A model generated the notes under the pieces. It saw nothing but the letters and a program-made list of their open reading frames with translations. It was not told the DNA's origin and did no database searches. From Leuconostoc carnosum (GTDB lineage Bacteria > Bacillota > Bacilli > Lactobacillales > Lactobacillaceae), in the NCBI RefSeq assembly GCF_014207505.1, contig NZ_JACHGL010000001.1, forward strand, positions 62,001-126,000: 64,000 nt of DNA, given 5' to 3'. Positions 22,577-31,053 of this stretch are shown here, piece by piece; the first letter of the stretch is position 1, and every line of letters starts with the position of its first letter. The translations under genes were made by a program, and so were the position numbers.

Positions 22577-23259
22577 GTAAAAAAATTATAAGTTGGTTAG
22601 GTGTGACTGCCATTATTTTTTGTATATTTTTCTTTACTTGGTATAAATTTGGGATGGTGTATGATTTTGGAGACTGGTCGCGTTATGAAGCCAGTCGTTA
22701 TTTAGATGCACTGGTGTGGTGGACACTTTTTGTACCACTTTTCTTGGCCATAACAATTAAAAATATAACAATAGACTTGCAGAAATTAATGCGACAAAAA
22801 AATCGCGTCGCTATTTTTAGGAAAAACGTGCGACAAGGTATACGAGATGCGATCATTTTTGTGATAATTATTGGTGTTATGGGCATGATACGAGTACCAG
22901 TTATTACAATGACTACCAATCAATTCAATATTTTTTTATTGCTATGGTCGCTCCAATTAGTTACTGCTTTTTTGTCGTTAACCATGATGCATATTTTGAT
23001 GATGGTGATTTATAATGGCACGAATAAACGGTGGTTGGCATTAATTGTCGCAACATTTATTTCTATTGTGGTAATGGCGACGACAAGGCTGACAGTGTCA
23101 TTACCTTGGCAATATTATGCGATTGTGAGCATGATTGGAGAATGGCCAGATGTGACGATAGTTATTCCCTACTTTATGATGGGGATTTGGATATTTGTAA
23201 TTATTGGTATTTACCTTATTGGTGAATCGAAAGCAAAGTGGTTGCAATGGTACAAATAA
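22573..23259 (+). CDS. Polytopic membrane protein 2 of the transporter cassette
   Basis: 228 aa from the ATG at 22573 (4-base overlap with the previous gene); a GTG at 22561 is possible but less likely. Six hydrophobic segments. Basic loop with QKLMRQKNRVAIFRKNVRQG between segments 2 and 3. No confident family; probably a permease or accessory of the ABC system. Confidence 0.68.
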   Translation: MSKKIISWLGVTAIIFCIFFFTWYKFGMVYDFGDWSRYEASRYLDALVWWTLFVPLFLAITIKNITIDLQKLMRQKNRVAIFRKNVRQGIRDAIIFVIIIGVMGMIRVPVITMTTNQFNIFLLLWSLQLVTAFLSLTMMHILMMVIYNGTNKRWLALIVATFISIVVMATTRLTVSLPWQYYAIVSMIGEWPDVTIVIPYFMMGIWIFVIIGIYLIGESKAKWLQWYK

Positions 23260-23867
23260 CGAAATATCAAATAGTGATATGTTTTATTTTGAGTGCTCTT
23301 TTTGTTGTTGAGCAACAATTGACGTATGAAACGCCAATATATTTGATGAATCAATCGACTATCACTTATGTACAACAGATTACTTTACTAGTATCTCAAC
23401 TAATGCCATTTATAATGATTATTGGTTGGGAGGAGCGTATGCAAACAGGTCAGGGACTAAATTATTTTGTGAGACATAAGAATCGCTTACAAGTGATGAT
23501 CAAAAGCTATTTACATTCTACAATTATTGTTATTGTTACTACCTTTACCATTATTCTTAGTCAGATTTTTTTGACAAAACAAACAGGCATTGATTATAGA
23601 TGGACTGGTGTCATATGTTTTTATGTGATGTGGCATCTATTACAACGTATAGTTGAATCTTATTTCAGTAGTGTTAGTAGTTTGGCTATGATGGTTGGCA
23701 TGATAGGATTTGGATTGTTTGTCAAAACACCGATACTGCAGCCCCTATTATTTTTATTTGGCCGATTTTCAGAGTTGAATACATGTAAAACTATCATAAT
23801 GCTAATGATTATTACAGGGTTATATGCGGGTCTAGGCTATATATACAGAAAAAAACAGGTAATCTAA
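23247..23867 (+). CDS. Polytopic membrane protein 3 of the transporter cassette
   Basis: 206 aa from the ATG at 23247, overlapping the previous gene by 13 bases; GTG at 23238 is the alternative. Six hydrophobic segments. After segment 2 there is a GWEERMQTGQGLNYFVRHKN loop, like the coupling loops in its two neighbours. The size and layout resemble DUF2705-type membrane proteins that accompany ABC ATPases in bacilli and streptococci, but I cannot confirm this. Stop and ATPase start are adjacent. Confidence 0.66.
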   Translation: MVQITKYQIVICFILSALFVVEQQLTYETPIYLMNQSTITYVQQITLLVSQLMPFIMIIGWEERMQTGQGLNYFVRHKNRLQVMIKSYLHSTIIVIVTTFTIILSQIFLTKQTGIDYRWTGVICFYVMWHLLQRIVESYFSSVSSLAMMVGMIGFGLFVKTPILQPLLFLFGRFSELNTCKTIIMLMIITGLYAGLGYIYRKKQVI

Positions 23868-24500
23868 ATGATAGAAGTAAAAAATATAACGGTTAAGATA
23901 AAAAAAGAAACAATTTTAAAAGATGTGTCATATATTTTTGAAGCTGGTAAAATATATGGTTTGCGTGGCCGAAACGGTGCTGGAAAAACGATGTTTCTAC
24001 GGGCACTGGCTGGTTTAATACGAGTGAGTTCTGGGCGTATTGTGGTTGATGGTGAGGTGTTAGGTGAAAATATTGATTTTCCACCAAGCCTTGGCTTGCT
24101 GATTGAAAATAATAATTTGGCTCCTGAATTCTCATTAACCAAAAATTTAAAACTATTATCACAAATAAAAAAAGTTGCTACTGATGATGATATTGAACAG
24201 ACGATTGCACGTGTTGGTTTGGCAACAAATGATTCACGTAAAGTTGCAAAGTTTTCCTTAGGTATGAAGCAACGTGGTGCTATAGCACAGGCTTTATTTG
24301 AAAAACCTAGTTTAATTTTATTGGATGAGCCTACCAATGCAATCGATCAAAAAGGTGTGATACAAATACGTGAACTTTTGGCAGAAGAAGCGCAACGTGG
24401 GGCAACGATTATATTAGCCAGTCATAATTTAGAAGACTTAACGCTATTAGCTGATAAAATTATTGATTTGTCCGATGGGGAGATTGTGTCAGATGTATAA
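23868..24500 (+). CDS. ABC transporter ATP-binding protein of the cassette
   Basis: 210 aa. Walker A GRNGAGKT, Q-loop region LIENNNLAPEFS, signature FSLGMKQRG, Walker B LILLDEPTNAID and H-loop ILASHNLEDL are all intact, so it should be active. Short, without the long C-terminal extension of BcrA-type resistance ATPases. It starts directly after the third membrane protein and ends inside the start of the anchored protein gene, which argues that all act together. Confidence 0.9.
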   Translation: MIEVKNITVKIKKETILKDVSYIFEAGKIYGLRGRNGAGKTMFLRALAGLIRVSSGRIVVDGEVLGENIDFPPSLGLLIENNNLAPEFSLTKNLKLLSQIKKVATDDDIEQTIARVGLATNDSRKVAKFSLGMKQRGAIAQALFEKPSLILLDEPTNAIDQKGVIQIRELLAEEAQRGATIILASHNLEDLTLLADKIIDLSDGEIVSDV

Positions 24501-25185
24501 AAAATGGATTATCACATCTATTATTGCTTGTGGTTTTGGTGTTTTTTTGTGGCAGTTAGTGCCGATTATTAAAAATCACGTTATGCCAGAAGGACCACGA
24601 CAGTTATTGGGTCAAAGTAAAAATACTGCAATATCAAGTGTCATCGAAAACGTAGGTGGTGTAAAAGGTATTACGCAACTTGGTTTAACCACTGGTATCT
24701 ATGATATCACGATAAAATCCGATCATTTAGTGAATACACCTGTGTTATCTGACGGTCAGCGTGGTGATCGTTATCTTGGTTTAACACTTGATCGAACAGC
24801 AACATTTAATGTTGGTCAGGGTGAGGCAGTAAAATTTGAACCCGCTGAGTTTAAACCTTTGATGAAACGAAATAATGTTTATACGATTTCAACACCAGGA
24901 AATTATGTAGTTAATCGACAAATTCCCGAAGGACGTTATCAAATTAAGATTCATGATATCAAACGTCAAACAATACAACGCGATAAATTTCGGCCAGCGA
25001 CAATTACAGTTGATAGTAAGTTTCTAAATGGTAATGGCAGTGGTGATGGTCAGGGTGGCATTATATCATCAACATTAAATCGCTCAAGTCCTATTATCTT
25101 ACTTGAAAATCATCGCTTACTAAGCATTACTTTTTCTGGCGTAGAGCATGGTAGTTATGTTGAATTGATGCCTCTGACAGATTGA
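24493..25185 (+). CDS. Membrane-anchored extracellular protein of the cassette, function unknown
   Basis: 230 aa. ATG at 24493 (8-base overlap with the ATPase, GGGGAG 10 bases upstream). One N-terminal membrane helix (residues 5-27) and then an outside domain rich in beta structure. The outside part seems to be two related halves: TTGIYDITIKS ... GEAVKFEPAEFKPL and PEGRYQIKIHD ... GSYVELMPL. A Cys follows SIIA at residue 13 but the hydrophobic stretch continues past it, so a lipoprotein is unlikely. I do not recognise the family. Confidence 0.7.
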   Translation: MYKKWIITSIIACGFGVFLWQLVPIIKNHVMPEGPRQLLGQSKNTAISSVIENVGGVKGITQLGLTTGIYDITIKSDHLVNTPVLSDGQRGDRYLGLTLDRTATFNVGQGEAVKFEPAEFKPLMKRNNVYTISTPGNYVVNRQIPEGRYQIKIHDIKRQTIQRDKFRPATITVDSKFLNGNGSGDGQGGIISSTLNRSSPIILLENHRLLSITFSGVEHGSYVELMPLTD

Positions 25186-25303
25186 AAAGTCATGTGATAT
25201 TTCATTTTGATAAAAATTGGAGAAACCACCTTTAATTGATATTATCTGTTATAACGAAAACATAATTAGTTGCTACAAAGGTAGGTGGGGGTGTTAAAGA
25301 AAG

Positions 25304-25396
25304 TTAGTGGTTGTTGTAAACTAATCCGATGCCGTCTCGAGTTGCACAATACAAAATAGAATCTGTACCGCGATAAGGCATGCTAATTATTTCCAT
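25304..25396 (-). CDS. Possible 30-aa open reading frame or gene remnant
   Basis: ATG at 25396 to TAA at 25304 on the minus strand encodes a 30-residue peptide beginning MEIISMPYRGTDSILYC. GGACGG lies about 10 bases upstream but is part of the neighbouring hairpin. Composition looks protein-like; it may be the tail of a lost gene. Weak evidence. Confidence 0.22.
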   Translation of the reverse strand: MEIISMPYRGTDSILYCATRDGIGLVYNNH

Positions 25397-25404
25397 GAAT
25401 AAAA

Positions 25405-25436
25405 CCGTCCTATATTAATTTATAGGGCGGCTTTTG
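25405..25436 (+). terminator. Terminator after the transporter cassette
   Basis: Stem CCGTCCTATA / TATAGGGCGG (10 bp with one G-U pair), loop TTAATT, then CTTTT. It is 220 bases after the last gene of the cassette. The rest of 25186-25564, apart from the small frame noted, has no recognisable content. Confidence 0.65.
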
Positions 25437-25564
25437 TTATCTATTTACAAATAAGTAGAAAAATATGAAATGTATAAAAGATTTTAAGTGAGCGTGGGGC
25501 ATTGCATCCAATCAGAGATGAAAAGGGTTCACATTACACTACATATAGTAGGCCATATTTTTAT

Positions 25565-26254
25565 TTATATTTTATCAATGTAGATACTGTTAATCCAACC
25601 ATGGTGCGCCAGTTTATACCAAACTAAATGATTCTTATCATGCTGTTCTGTAGTAATAGCAACGAAATCACCATCTAAGACGCTACCAATGGGTAGACCA
25701 TAGGGAGATTCAAAAACCTCTGTTGATTGTTCGGGCAAGAAATTAACTATCGCATTTGGCTGATCATTCTCTAGTTCTGCATCTTTAATATAATTAATAT
25801 TTTCAATATTTGGTGCTGTATCAGATAATGTCATCAATGTGATGTCGTAAGGGACCCAATTATGATCACCAATTTGATACCAGAACTGACCATTACCAGT
25901 GATCACGCGTAGTGGTGTTGCCCAATAGCTATCATTGGTTAGATTAGCTGTGACATGATTATAGTCATCAGGTGCCGCATAGCTTACGACAACGTTTTTC
26001 ATGTGAATATACATAGTCACACGGTGAACAGCCTGCCAAGATGCTGGTTGATAAAAAATTTGAAGCGATTGTGGCATGTTACCAAAAACACCAGATAATT
26101 CACCAGAATTATCCACATATTTATAATTTGTCAGATCTGGTGTATTAATTATGTAAGATTCACCGATATTACCATCCAGGCGATGAGGCTCTAGGAGGGT
26201 TTCTTGCGTTGCTATATTTTTATAATAAACCCAAACGGGTGCTTCATTTGTCAT
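25565..26254 (-). CDS. MucBP and SH3-like domain protein without signal peptide
   Basis: 229 aa. Residues 6-70 fit a MucBP domain (WVYYKN at the start, LDGNIGESYIINTPD in the middle, LQIFYQP at the end). Residues about 85-150 (YWATPLRVITGNGQFWYQIG) and 185-229 (YGLPIGSVLDGDFVAI, then WYKLAHHGWINSIYI) look like two bacterial SH3-type wall-binding domains. Such domains normally sit on secreted proteins, yet the start has AGAGG in good position and no hydrophobic segment, so no signal peptide exists. It lies 52 bases after nadE in the same direction. Confidence 0.65.
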   Translation of the reverse strand: MTNEAPVWVYYKNIATQETLLEPHRLDGNIGESYIINTPDLTNYKYVDNSGELSGVFGNMPQSLQIFYQPASWQAVHRVTMYIHMKNVVVSYAAPDDYNHVTANLTNDSYWATPLRVITGNGQFWYQIGDHNWVPYDITLMTLSDTAPNIENINYIKDAELENDQPNAIVNFLPEQSTEVFESPYGLPIGSVLDGDFVAITTEQHDKNHLVWYKLAHHGWINSIYIDKI

Positions 26255-26306
26255 GTGTTAACCTCTAAAATTGGAGTGTGAAGATCAAATATTTTCTGAA
26301 AAGGGG

Positions 26307-27137
26307 TTAATAGAACCAAGTATCATAAATTGTAATGGGTTCATGTCGCTTATGTGCACTAGTGAGATAGAGTTGCTCAATTTTATTGGCAGCTGCAGTT
26401 GATATCTGCTTACCTTCTAAATAATTATCAATGAGGTCATAACTTACGCCAAGAGCGACTTCATCAGGTAGCTGAGGGCGTTGGTCTTCTAAGTCTGCTG
26501 TTGGTATTTTTTCATATAACTCGGCGGGCGCATCTAGATAAGCGAGCATTTGGCGTCCTTGGCGCTTGTTTAAACGCCATAGTGGATTGATATCTGTACC
26601 ACCATCACCATACTTTGTAAAAAAACCAGCGAAGGCTTCAGCAGCGTGATCAGTACCAATAACTACACCATTATGTTCACGAGCAACTGCATATTGTGCG
26701 ATCATGCGCATTTTTGGTTTGATTGAGCCACGACTCATATCGTCTACAGACAAGCCACTATCACGTAAAGCCAAAGTCATCGCATCTGTGGCTGTTTTGA
26801 TATTAGTAGTCACGGTCACATCAGGTGAAATAAAATTCAATGCTGCTAGTGCATCAGCTTCATCTAACTGTTCACCATAAGGTTGACGAACAGCAACAAT
26901 CTGATAATCATCATTTAGTGATGATTCTTTGTTTAATTCATCTACGGCTAGCGCAGCGAGTTTACCAGCTAAGGTCGAATCTTGTCCACCACTAACGGCA
27001 ATGACGTAACTTTTATATTGTGGATTTTTTTGTAAATAAATTTTTAAAAAATTGATACTACGTCGTACTTCTGATTTCGGATCAATTATAGGTTGAACAT
27101 GAAGGTCAGCAATGATTTGAGCCTGTAATGCATGCAT
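26307..27137 (-). CDS. nadE: NH3-dependent NAD+ synthetase
   Basis: 276 aa, amidates nicotinic acid adenine dinucleotide to NAD+. The PP-loop SGGQDSTLAG, the RQPYGEQLDEADA segment, GTDHAAEAFAGFFTKYGDG and the late RPQLPDEVALG identify NadE without a glutaminase domain. GGAGGAAAA within the end of pncB serves as ribosome site, one base separating the two genes. Confidence 0.96.
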   Translation of the reverse strand: MHALQAQIIADLHVQPIIDPKSEVRRSINFLKIYLQKNPQYKSYVIAVSGGQDSTLAGKLAALAVDELNKESSLNDDYQIVAVRQPYGEQLDEADALAALNFISPDVTVTTNIKTATDAMTLALRDSGLSVDDMSRGSIKPKMRMIAQYAVAREHNGVVIGTDHAAEAFAGFFTKYGDGGTDINPLWRLNKRQGRQMLAYLDAPAELYEKIPTADLEDQRPQLPDEVALGVSYDLIDNYLEGKQISTAAANKIEQLYLTSAHKRHEPITIYDTWFY

Positions 27138-27138
27138 A

Positions 27139-28488
27139 TTAGTTTTCCTCCATTGTTTGTTGGATGTTGGTGATGGCTAATGATTTAGCAGCTGATAATT
27201 CTTCGGACAAGGTAACTGGATAAATAGCTGGGTTTATGAGTTGTTTAAAGCGATTCGGCAATGCTGCAAGGGATTGTTTCGCATAGACTTGTATCTGTTG
27301 AATCGCTGGTATGTCATAATGTTTTTTACCATTAACAAAAATATCATGTAGAATCGGGCGACCAGTATTATTTTCGTTAGCAAACGTTAGTATATCAGCA
27401 TCTTGTTGACGCCAAATTTGCTTTTTTCCAGGAATTGAAATTTTTTCAATATCATTGGATAGTTTAATTGTGTTTTTACCATCAATGCTAACCATTTTGT
27501 AAACCGCGCCAAGAGCTGGTTGATCAAAAGCGGTAATTAATTTTGTACCCACACCCCAAACGTCAATTTTGGCACCGCGTTGCTTTAAGTCAGTGATGGT
27601 ATATTCGTCAAGATCATTCGAAGCATAAATCTTAGCTTGCGGAAAGCCAGCTGCATCGAGCATATCACGAACACGATTTGATAGCAGTACCATGTCACCA
27701 GAGTCAATACGAATACCTTGAAAATTAATTTTATCGCCCAGCTCTTTGGCGACTTTAATAGCGGCAGGAACACCAGACTTTAATGTATCAAACGTATCAA
27801 CTAGGAAGACGACATCGTTGTGCGTTTGTGCATAGGCTTTAAATGCTGCATAGTCATTTTGATAGGCTTGTACTAAAGCATGTGCATGTGTCCCAGATAC
27901 GGGAATATTAAATAGTTTACCCGCGCGTACATTTGATGTTGCGCCAAAGCCACCGATATAAGCTGCACGTGTACCCCAGAGAGCAGCATCAAGTTCTTGA
28001 GCTCGTCGTGTACCAAATTCCATGAGTGGATCACCTTGAGCAGCAGTGACAACACGCGCAGCCTTGGTTGCAATCAAAGTTTGAAAGTTAACCATATTAA
28101 GCAAAGCTGTTTCGAGTAATTGTGCATCAACGAGTGGCCCTTCAATTTGTAACAGGGGCTCATGGGCAAACATGATTTCACCTTCATGTGGCGCGCGCAA
28201 TGTTGCTGTTAGTCGCCAATTTTTAAGATAATTTAAAAATTCGTCACTATATAAGTTTAAACTTTTTAAATATGCCAAATCTGTTTGACTGAACTTTAGT
28301 TTTTCCAGAAAACTAATGACATGTGTCAAACCAGCAAATACAACGAAACCGTTACCAAAAGGTTCTTGTCGAAAATAGGCCTCAAAAACAACTGGTTTTT
28401 GATCAATTCCTGTCTGCCAGTACGTGTAAATCATATTGATTTGGTATAAATCTGTGTGTAGTGTGAGTGAATCGTCTGGATAAATCAT
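27139..28488 (-). CDS. pncB: Nicotinate phosphoribosyltransferase
   Basis: 449 aa from the ATG at 28488, chosen for AAAGGAC just upstream and because MIYPDDSLTLHTDLYQINM is the normal family start. First step of nicotinate salvage, giving nicotinate mononucleotide. EFGTRRAQ, GGFGATSNV, GTHAHALVQA and the FQGIRIDSGD segment are conserved. With nadE it forms a two-gene Preiss-Handler operon; the middle enzyme (NadD) is not in the window. Confidence 0.95.
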   Translation of the reverse strand: MIYPDDSLTLHTDLYQINMIYTYWQTGIDQKPVVFEAYFRQEPFGNGFVVFAGLTHVISFLEKLKFSQTDLAYLKSLNLYSDEFLNYLKNWRLTATLRAPHEGEIMFAHEPLLQIEGPLVDAQLLETALLNMVNFQTLIATKAARVVTAAQGDPLMEFGTRRAQELDAALWGTRAAYIGGFGATSNVRAGKLFNIPVSGTHAHALVQAYQNDYAAFKAYAQTHNDVVFLVDTFDTLKSGVPAAIKVAKELGDKINFQGIRIDSGDMVLLSNRVRDMLDAAGFPQAKIYASNDLDEYTITDLKQRGAKIDVWGVGTKLITAFDQPALGAVYKMVSIDGKNTIKLSNDIEKISIPGKKQIWRQQDADILTFANENNTGRPILHDIFVNGKKHYDIPAIQQIQVYAKQSLAALPNRFKQLINPAIYPVTLSEELSAAKSLAITNIQQTMEEN

Positions 28489-28516
28489 GCTGATGTCCTT
28501 TGAGATTATTAAATTC

Positions 28517-28554
28517 ATTATAGCAAAAATAGAATATAAAAGCCGTGCTATAAT
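28517..28554. promoter_or_regulatory. Divergent extended -10 promoters for pncB-nadE and tsaE
   Basis: TGCTATAAT occurs on the minus strand at 28525-28517 (towards pncB) and on the plus strand at 28546-28554 (towards tsaE). The two RNA polymerase sites would overlap. The plus-strand copy lies 6 bases before the tsaE ATG, predicting a leaderless message; pncB keeps a ribosome site. Confidence 0.6.
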
Positions 28555-28560
28555 TAATTT

Positions 28561-29022
28561 ATGAAAGAAATTTTGACAAACAATACAAGTGAAACACAAA
28601 CTTTCGCCCAGCAGGTAGCTAGTTTTGCCAAACCAGGCTTGGTAATCGCTTTGGCGGGGGATCTAGGCGCTGGGAAAACAACATTTACTCAGGGATTTGC
28701 TCGTGCATTAGGTGTGAATGCACGTGTCAAAAGCCCAACATTTAACATAATGAATACATATGTAGCAAATGATTTCCCAATTTATCATTTTGATGCCTAC
28801 CGTTTAGAAGAAACTGGTGCACAAGATCAAGGTTTTGAAGACTATGTTGGTACTGATGGTGTGACATTGATTGAATGGCCACAGTACATGAAAGATTTAC
28901 TACCAAAAGATCGTTTGGAGCTTAATTTTACAAGAGGGGCACAAGATGATGTGCGTTTTATTCAAGTTCATGGTATTGGATCGGCAGAAAATATTGAGGA
29001 AAAGCTATGCCTTTTGATATGA
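28561..29022 (+). CDS. tsaE: tRNA threonylcarbamoyladenosine biosynthesis ATPase TsaE
   Basis: 153 aa. Walker A GDLGAGKTTFTQGFARALG and the KSPTFNIMNTY and HFDAYRL segments are diagnostic. Works with TsaB, TsaC and TsaD to make t6A37 of tRNA. No ribosome binding site; a -10 box lies 6 bases before the ATG. Overlaps the next gene by 16 bases. Confidence 0.94.
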   Translation: MKEILTNNTSETQTFAQQVASFAKPGLVIALAGDLGAGKTTFTQGFARALGVNARVKSPTFNIMNTYVANDFPIYHFDAYRLEETGAQDQGFEDYVGTDGVTLIEWPQYMKDLLPKDRLELNFTRGAQDDVRFIQVHGIGSAENIEEKLCLLI

Positions 29023-29495
29023 CACAACCGATAACGTTTAGCTTCGAGGAAGCTGGCATGCAACGTGTTGTAGCATGGCAAGCACTAATTGAGTTGTTGA
29101 TGCAAGAAACGGATACTTTTATGATTGGGAGTGTCCGTCAAGGACAAGATGAACCTGAAATATCCCATCAGCCAGCGATTACATTACTTCTTATTGCAGA
29201 ACAAGATGAAATGTCTCAACCAGTTGGTATATCATCCATTACTGATGGTGAATTAGGTATTGCAATTTTGCAACAATTTCAAGGGGCAGGTTTAGGGCAA
29301 GCGTCTATGGATACCCTAATTGATTGGGCGCAGCAAATGTCACTAGAAAGTTTATGGCTTGATGTACAAACTGACAATCAGGTTGCGATTCATCTGTACC
29401 AAAAATATGACTTTAAAAATGTCGGTGAGCTGACGGCCATCGAGTTACCAAATGGTAGGAAAACAGAATTACAACGCATGTTAAAAGTACTATAA
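29007..29495 (+). CDS. GNAT family N-acetyltransferase
   Basis: 162 aa, starts inside tsaE with GAGGAAA as ribosome site. Acetyl-CoA site in LQQFQGAGLGQASMDTLIDW and a C-terminal NQVAIHLYQKYDFKNVG segment. Position after tsaE recalls RimI of t6A operons, but the substrate cannot be read from sequence. Confidence 0.82.
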   Translation: MPFDMTQPITFSFEEAGMQRVVAWQALIELLMQETDTFMIGSVRQGQDEPEISHQPAITLLLIAEQDEMSQPVGISSITDGELGIAILQQFQGAGLGQASMDTLIDWAQQMSLESLWLDVQTDNQVAIHLYQKYDFKNVGELTAIELPNGRKTELQRMLKVL

Positions 29496-29563
29496 ATAAC
29501 TGTAAATCAGTTAGTATAGAAACAGGATCAATGAGGCTTTAAGTTGCCAAAGGAGTGGATAAA

Positions 29564-30097
29564 ATGAATTTTGTTGCCATGGATTTTGAAACGGCAAATC
29601 ATGAAAAGCATTCGGCAGTTTCAGTTGCTATTGCAGTTGTTCGTGATAGTCAAATTGTTGATAAATTTTATAGTTTGATTAAACCAGAGACTTATTTTAG
29701 CTCACGTAATGTTGCAATCAATGGCATACACGAACAAGACGTTGCTAATGCACCTAAATTTCCAGAAGTATGGGACAAAATTTCGCCGCTATTTACCGAG
29801 GACAAGTTGATTGTCGCACATAATGCTACATTTGATAATAGTGTGCTAAAGGGAACATTGGCTTATTATGGCATAGAAGAACCTCATTACATGTTATTAG
29901 ATACAGTACGTAGTAGCCGGCGCTTGTTTCCAAATTTTGAAAACCACAAGCTCAATACAGTGACTAGCAATTTGGGTATTGTTTTAGCTCATCACCATAA
30001 TGCATTAGACGATGCGGTGGCAGCAGCTAATATTTTAATTTACGAGGCACATCATTTCGGAGAAGATCAGTTGAAAACTTTTGTGAAAAATAAATAA
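29564..30097 (+). CDS. DnaQ-like 3'-5' exonuclease (DNA polymerase III epsilon type)
   Basis: 177 aa. ExoI motif FVAMDFETAN, ExoII HNATFDNSVL and ExoIII HHNALDDAVAAA are all present (DEDDh class). Start at the ATG with AAGGAG 8 bases upstream; a GTG three codons earlier overlaps that site and is rejected. Stand-alone domain, so a processing or editing nuclease. Confidence 0.87.
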   Translation: MNFVAMDFETANHEKHSAVSVAIAVVRDSQIVDKFYSLIKPETYFSSRNVAINGIHEQDVANAPKFPEVWDKISPLFTEDKLIVAHNATFDNSVLKGTLAYYGIEEPHYMLLDTVRSSRRLFPNFENHKLNTVTSNLGIVLAHHHNALDDAVAAANILIYEAHHFGEDQLKTFVKNK

Positions 30098-30123
30098 ACT
30101 GTCATTATGACAGTTTATTTTTT
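30092..30123 (+). terminator. Terminator of the tsaE-GNAT-exonuclease group
   Basis: 13-bp stem AAATAAACTGTCA / TGACAGTTTATTT, 3-base loop, then TTT. It overlaps the stop codon and may also serve the convergent exoA. Confidence 0.8.
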
Positions 30124-30139
30124 GGTAAATGATGATCAA

Positions 30140-30958
30140 TTAAAAATCCATTTCGAGTAGAATGGGGGCGTGATCTTGGCGTGCACCAGTATCTATCACA
30201 CCAGTATTTGCTATTTGATTAGCGATACGATTACTGACGAGGTAATAATCAATTCGCCAACCTGAATTATTGATTTTACTTGTTTTACTAATTTGTGCCC
30301 ACCAAGTATAAATGCTTGGTATTTCTGGATTTTGAAAACGCAAAGTATCCGTAAATCCAGCTTTGAGTAATTGACTGAATTTTTCACGTTCTTGATCTGT
30401 AAATCCAGCTGAGTGACGGTTTGTTTTTGGATTTTTCAAATCAATCTCTTCGTGAGCTACATTCATATCGCCACTGAAAATAACGGGCTTTTGATCATCT
30501 AAAGATTGTATGTAGGCACGATAAGCATCATCCCACATCCCACGATCATCGAGTCTTACGAGTGACGAGCCAGAGTTTGGGGTGTAAACTGTTGAAACAA
30601 AGTAATTTTCAAACTCTAGGGTAATAATACGGCCTTCTTGGTCCATATCACCTGGGGCACCTATGCTGGGATAATCTACACTAATGGGTTTTAGACGCGA
30701 TAATATCATCGTACCAGAATAACCAGACCTTGCCGTGCTTGAACGCCAGTAGAGTTCGTAGTCAGGAAATAGATTAGCAATTGCCTCAGCTTGTTTTTTA
30801 GTCATGCCAGTATTTTTTAATTTAGTTTCTTGGATGGCAAAGACGTCTGGTTGACGTGAGGCAATATGTGTTAATGTTTCCCATGTCATTTCACCGCGCG
30901 CAGATTTGTGTTCCACAGCAGCGTTAATTGAGTCGATATTCCATGATATAAATTGCAT
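30140..30958 (-). CDS. Exodeoxyribonuclease III / AP endonuclease
   Basis: 272 aa, base-excision repair nuclease of the ExoA/Xth family. SWNIDSINA, the FAIQETKL metal ligand, the GDMNVAHEEIDL active site and final RQDHAPI (catalytic His) are intact. AAGGAAG precedes the ATG. Closest in layout to the Gram-positive ExoA type, with a MSRLKPISV-like basic loop. Confidence 0.92.
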   Translation of the reverse strand: MQFISWNIDSINAAVEHKSARGEMTWETLTHIASRQPDVFAIQETKLKNTGMTKKQAEAIANLFPDYELYWRSSTARSGYSGTMILSRLKPISVDYPSIGAPGDMDQEGRIITLEFENYFVSTVYTPNSGSSLVRLDDRGMWDDAYRAYIQSLDDQKPVIFSGDMNVAHEEIDLKNPKTNRHSAGFTDQEREKFSQLLKAGFTDTLRFQNPEIPSIYTWWAQISKTSKINNSGWRIDYYLVSNRIANQIANTGVIDTGARQDHAPILLEMDF

Positions 30959-31053
30959 ATATTCTTCCTTTTATTGTCGATAAGAATAGTTTATCATATT
31001 TGAGAAATAGAACGTATGGAGAAATCATTGCACTGACATGCTTGCAGTTCAGC

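Noticed and set aside
23864-24337. 157-codon minus-strand frame
   Set aside because: Antisense of the ABC ATPase whose motifs are all intact.
24463-24492. Earlier start for the anchored protein, giving a lipobox Cys at position 23
   Set aside because: That start lies deep in the ATPase gene without a ribosome site; the ATG at 24493 has GGGGAG, and the hydrophobic stretch runs past the Cys.
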